NCBI GenBank assembly: GCA_013911345.1 | Contig: JACETJ010000063.1 | Span: 1-7,281 of the forward strand | DNA: 7,281 nucleotides | Source: Congregibacter sp. | Lineage (GTDB): Bacteria; Pseudomonadota; Gammaproteobacteria; Pseudomonadales; Halieaceae | Direction of reading: 5' to 3' | In this document: positions 5,535 through 7,281 of the stretch, piece by piece | How the letters are laid out: each line of letters begins with the position of its first letter | Position numbering within the stretch: position 1 is the stretch's first letter | Made by a program: the position numbers and the translations under genes | The notes under the pieces: generated by a model | The model's database searches: none | What the model saw: the letters and a program-made list of their open reading frames with translations, nothing else | Told to the model about the DNA's origin: nothing

Positions 5535-6071
5535 ATGGATCAAGCCATGCAGACCTTGCTGGATAAACAGGCCATCTATGAGCTCTCGTGTCGCTATATG
5601 CGCGGTCTGGATCGACTCGATGCTGACGCGCTGCTGTCGGTTTTCTGGGACGACGCTTACTGCGAGTACGGGTTTATGAATGGTGATGCACCCACTTTTA
5701 TCGTGTTCGCGATCTCAGCACTGCGCGACCATGCCTCGAACCAGCACATGATTGGCAACACCCTGATCGATGTGGAGGGGGATGAGGCCTTCGGTGAAAT
5801 CTACTTTCACGCCTATCACAAGGTGAAATCCGATACCGGATTCGACGATCTCATCGTTGCGGGGCGCTACTTAGATCGGTACGAGCGACGCGATGGCGTG
5901 TGGAAAATGGCGTATCGCTCCGAGCGCGTCGATTGGAGTCGCACCACGCCCACCAACGACCCGTATTACGAACTGATGCCTGATTCCCTCTTTGGTAGTC
6001 GTCTGGATGATGCGGTCTATGACCGGTCCGCGCGTTACAAGAAACCTAAGAAGGCAGCCGACGCCTCCTAG
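5535..6071 (+). CDS. SnoaL-like / nuclear transport factor 2 family protein
   Basis: 178 residues, soluble, no signal peptide or membrane helix. The N-terminal helix and following segment ([20 protein letters not shown], 14-33; then [12 protein letters not shown], 35-46) are typical of the SnoaL_4 branch of the NTF2-like fold, as are QHMIGN (70-75), a long central strand ([11 protein letters not shown], 87-97) and the closing [20 protein letters not shown] (109-128). Y21, D26, D29 and H71 sit at cone-fold positions often used for catalysis. Members include small hydratases, isomerases and dehydratases, and the fold matches ring-hydroxylating dioxygenase beta subunits, often found in aromatic or steroid catabolism. 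A charged tail (about 150-178, lysine-rich end) follows the domain. It lies 84 bases after the Alg8-like gene, but a role in polysaccharide synthesis is not suggested by family. The stop overlaps that of the convergent epimerase-like gene. Substrate unknown. Confidence 0.82.
   Translation: MDQAMQTLLDKQAIYELSCRYMRGLDRLDADALLSVFWDDAYCEYGFMNGDAPTFIVFAISALRDHASNQHMIGNTLIDVEGDEAFGEIYFHAYHKVKSDTGFDDLIVAGRYLDRYERRDGVWKMAYRSERVDWSRTTPTNDPYYELMPDSLFGSRLDDAVYDRSARYKKPKKAADAS
6068..6071. other. Overlapping convergent stop codons (CTAG)
   Basis: TAG of the SnoaL-like gene (6069-6071) and TAG of the epimerase-like gene (complement of 6068-6070) share the four bases CTAG. There is no room for an intergenic terminator, so the two transcripts must overlap at their 3' ends unless a terminator lies inside a coding region. 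Confidence 0.9.
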
Positions 6072-7168
6072 AAGCTGGCCACGGTACGAGTGAAGATGCT
6101 CTCGTCGGGAGTAATGCCCAGCCCGGGTTCACTGGGGACCGAAATATGCCCGTCCTCAATGGCGACGCCGCCTGCCGGATCGTAGTGGCCCTCGATATAG
6201 GGCTGTGCCAGCCAGGTGCCTTCAAAGGTTTTGGGGCTGACTGTCGCGCCTAACTGCACGCAGGCGGCAGCGATGATGTCTCCTCCCCATGAGTCATCGA
6301 CTGTATGGGGGAGGTGTCTCGCTTCGCAGAGATCCCGGAAGGTGGCCATTGGCGTAAGCCCGCCAATGCGCGTGATCTTCATGCCAAAACCATCGACCAA
6401 ACCGTTGGCGGCGCGGATGACGGTGGGCAGGTCGGTAGCACCTTCGTCGAGATACACCGGATGACACAGCTGCGCGCGAATCGCCGCGATTTCTTCTAGC
6501 GTGTCGCAGGGCTGCTCCAGCACAAACGGAATATCCCGGCAGGCCTGACTCAGCAGCAGCGCATCCCGTGTCGGCATGCCCCGGTTGCCGTCCACCGCCA
6601 GCCGCACGCGATTGCCCACGGCTTCCCACACCTTGTGCACCACCTCGATGTCGATCTCGACCGGACGGCCGCTGATCTTGATTTGCAAGCGAGGGTAGCC
6701 TTCGTCAGCTTTATCGCGGGCAATACGCGCGATCTCATCGGGTTCGCCCACGCCGGTGGCGTAGTAGGAGGGCACCCGGTCTGTGACCGCTCCGCCAAGT
6801 AAGTCCGCTACCGAGCGCTTTGTTTTCTTGCCAATGGCATCGTAGGCGGCGATATCGATCGCGGCTTTGGCATAGCGGTGCCCGTTGAGCAGGCTGTCCA
6901 TCATGCGGTTCAACAGCACCGGCTTGTCGAGATCGACGCCAATCAGATGCGGGGCCATTTCGGTGAGTGCCGCGCGGGCGCCTTTGGCGTGGCTGGGCGC
7001 GTAAGTGGGGCCCACTGGACAGGTCTCCCCCCAGCCCACGGTGCCGCACTCGCTCTCAACGCGCACGATGGTGCTGTCGAGGTGGGTCACGCTGGCATTA
7101 GCCATACGGTATGCCCCGCCCTTGACCGGTAAATCGTGTTGGAAGAGGGTGATGTGGCGAATCTTCAT
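6068..7168 (-). CDS. hpbD: Enolase-superfamily epimerase, close to 4-hydroxyproline betaine 2-epimerase
   Basis: 366 residues, full length for the mandelate racemase/muconate lactonising group. An N-terminal capping domain (1-about 125) includes [20 protein letters not shown] (45-64). The barrel has metal ligands D193 (AVDGN), E218 (LEQP) and D241 (YLDE). Candidate acid/base lysines stand on both faces: K164 (LQIKI) and K264 (GMKITRIGG), as a 1,1-proton-transfer epimerase needs. W319 (GTWLAQPY) fits the tryptophan that, as I recall, contacts the quaternary ammonium in HpbD. Long stretches match remembered Pelagibaca HpbD, which epimerises trans-4-hydroxyproline betaine and proline betaine at C2 in osmolyte catabolism. 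The SDR gene ends 3 nt upstream; no clear Shine-Dalgarno is visible, so coupling is likely. Related cis-3-hydroxyproline dehydratases are the main alternative. Confidence 0.8.
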   Translation of the reverse strand: MKIRHITLFQHDLPVKGGAYRMANASVTHLDSTIVRVESECGTVGWGETCPVGPTYAPSHAKGARAALTEMAPHLIGVDLDKPVLLNRMMDSLLNGHRYAKAAIDIAAYDAIGKKTKRSVADLLGGAVTDRVPSYYATGVGEPDEIARIARDKADEGYPRLQIKISGRPVEIDIEVVHKVWEAVGNRVRLAVDGNRGMPTRDALLLSQACRDIPFVLEQPCDTLEEIAAIRAQLCHPVYLDEGATDLPTVIRAANGLVDGFGMKITRIGGLTPMATFRDLCEARHLPHTVDDSWGGDIIAAACVQLGATVSPKTFEGTWLAQPYIEGHYDPAGGVAIEDGHISVPSEPGLGITPDESIFTRTVASF

Positions 7169-7171
7169 GGC

Positions 7172-7281
7172 TCAGGTCGCCGTGTAGCCGCCGTCGACCG
7201 ACAAAATGGTGCCGGTGATGTGACGCTCGGTCGCCAAAAAGAGCACAGCGCGGGCCACTTCCTCGGGTTGGGCGACGTCGC
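7172..7281 (-). CDS. SDR-family NAD(P)-dependent oxidoreductase, C-terminal end
   Basis: Only the last 35 codons are in the window, ending at TGA (complement of 7172-7174). They read PEEVARAVLFLATERHITGT followed by ILSVDGGYTAT, the standard C-terminus of short-chain dehydrogenases: the PEEVA helix, FLA, then ITG-x3-VDGG. SDR enzymes oxidise or reduce alcohols and ketones with NAD(P). The catalytic Ser-Tyr-Lys and the N-terminal glycine motif lie outside the window. The stop is 3 nt before the epimerase-like ATG, so the two are very probably co-transcribed, with this gene first, and may act on related substrates. Which substrate cannot be said. Confidence 0.88.
   Translation of the reverse strand, partial: DVAQPEEVARAVLFLATERHITGTILSVDGGYTAT

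Noticed and set aside
1..7281. CRISPR array, tRNA/rRNA, insertion sequence or integrase
   Set aside because: No regularly spaced repeats, cloverleaf-like sequence, transposase or recombinase coding region was seen on either strand.

Overview
The window reads as a piece of a Gram-negative, probably marine gammaproteobacterial, chromosome. The reasons are Alg8/Alg44-type exopolysaccharide genes, E. coli-like -35/-10 elements and Shine-Dalgarno sites, and a mix of Rieske oxygenase, LLM-family (luciferase-like) flavin oxidoreductase, SnoaL-like and SDR genes of the kind common in marine Halieaceae/Spongiibacteraceae-type genomes. The lineage is an inference. No mobile element, tRNA, rRNA or CRISPR array was seen.

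Layout. (1) 1-362, minus: N-terminal third of an LLM-class (F420-type) oxidoreductase, cut by the window edge. (2) 363-642: spacer with its ribosome binding site and an AT-rich stretch. (3) 643-2019, minus: complete Rieske ring-hydroxylating oxygenase alpha subunit, with no electron-transfer partner or beta subunit nearby. (4) 2020-2379: 360-base divergent regulatory region holding a predicted Rieske promoter inside an inverted repeat, an imperfect direct repeat upstream of it and a near-perfect 18-bp palindrome. (5) 2380-5450, plus: two genes overlapping by 4 nt, an Alg44-like PilZ/membrane-fusion protein and an Alg8-like family-2 glycosyltransferase. (6) 5535-6071, plus: SnoaL-like (NTF2-fold) protein. 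(7) 6068-7168, minus: enolase-superfamily protein very close to 4-hydroxyproline betaine 2-epimerase (HpbD). (8) 7172-7281, minus: C-terminus of an SDR dehydrogenase, 3 nt upstream of the epimerase gene and probably in the same operon.

The most striking part is the alg44-alg8 pair. In Pseudomonas and Azotobacter these genes sit inside a twelve-gene alginate operon in the order algD-alg8-alg44-algK. Here they are alone, in reversed order, flanked by catabolic genes and visibly lower in GC than those genes. The Alg44-like protein also carries about 150 residues of predicted coiled coil between its lipoyl-like halves, which the Pseudomonas protein lacks. A reasonable model is a c-di-GMP-gated inner-membrane polymer synthase in which the PilZ domain switches on the glycosyltransferase and the long periplasmic hairpin bridges towards an export partner encoded elsewhere. 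The product could be polymannuronate or another uronan-like polymer.

The flanking genes look like small-molecule catabolism. They are an oxygenase, a flavin oxidoreductase, an NTF2-fold protein, and an epimerase/SDR pair that would fit use of proline betaine or hydroxyproline betaine. Whether they serve one pathway cannot be decided from this window.
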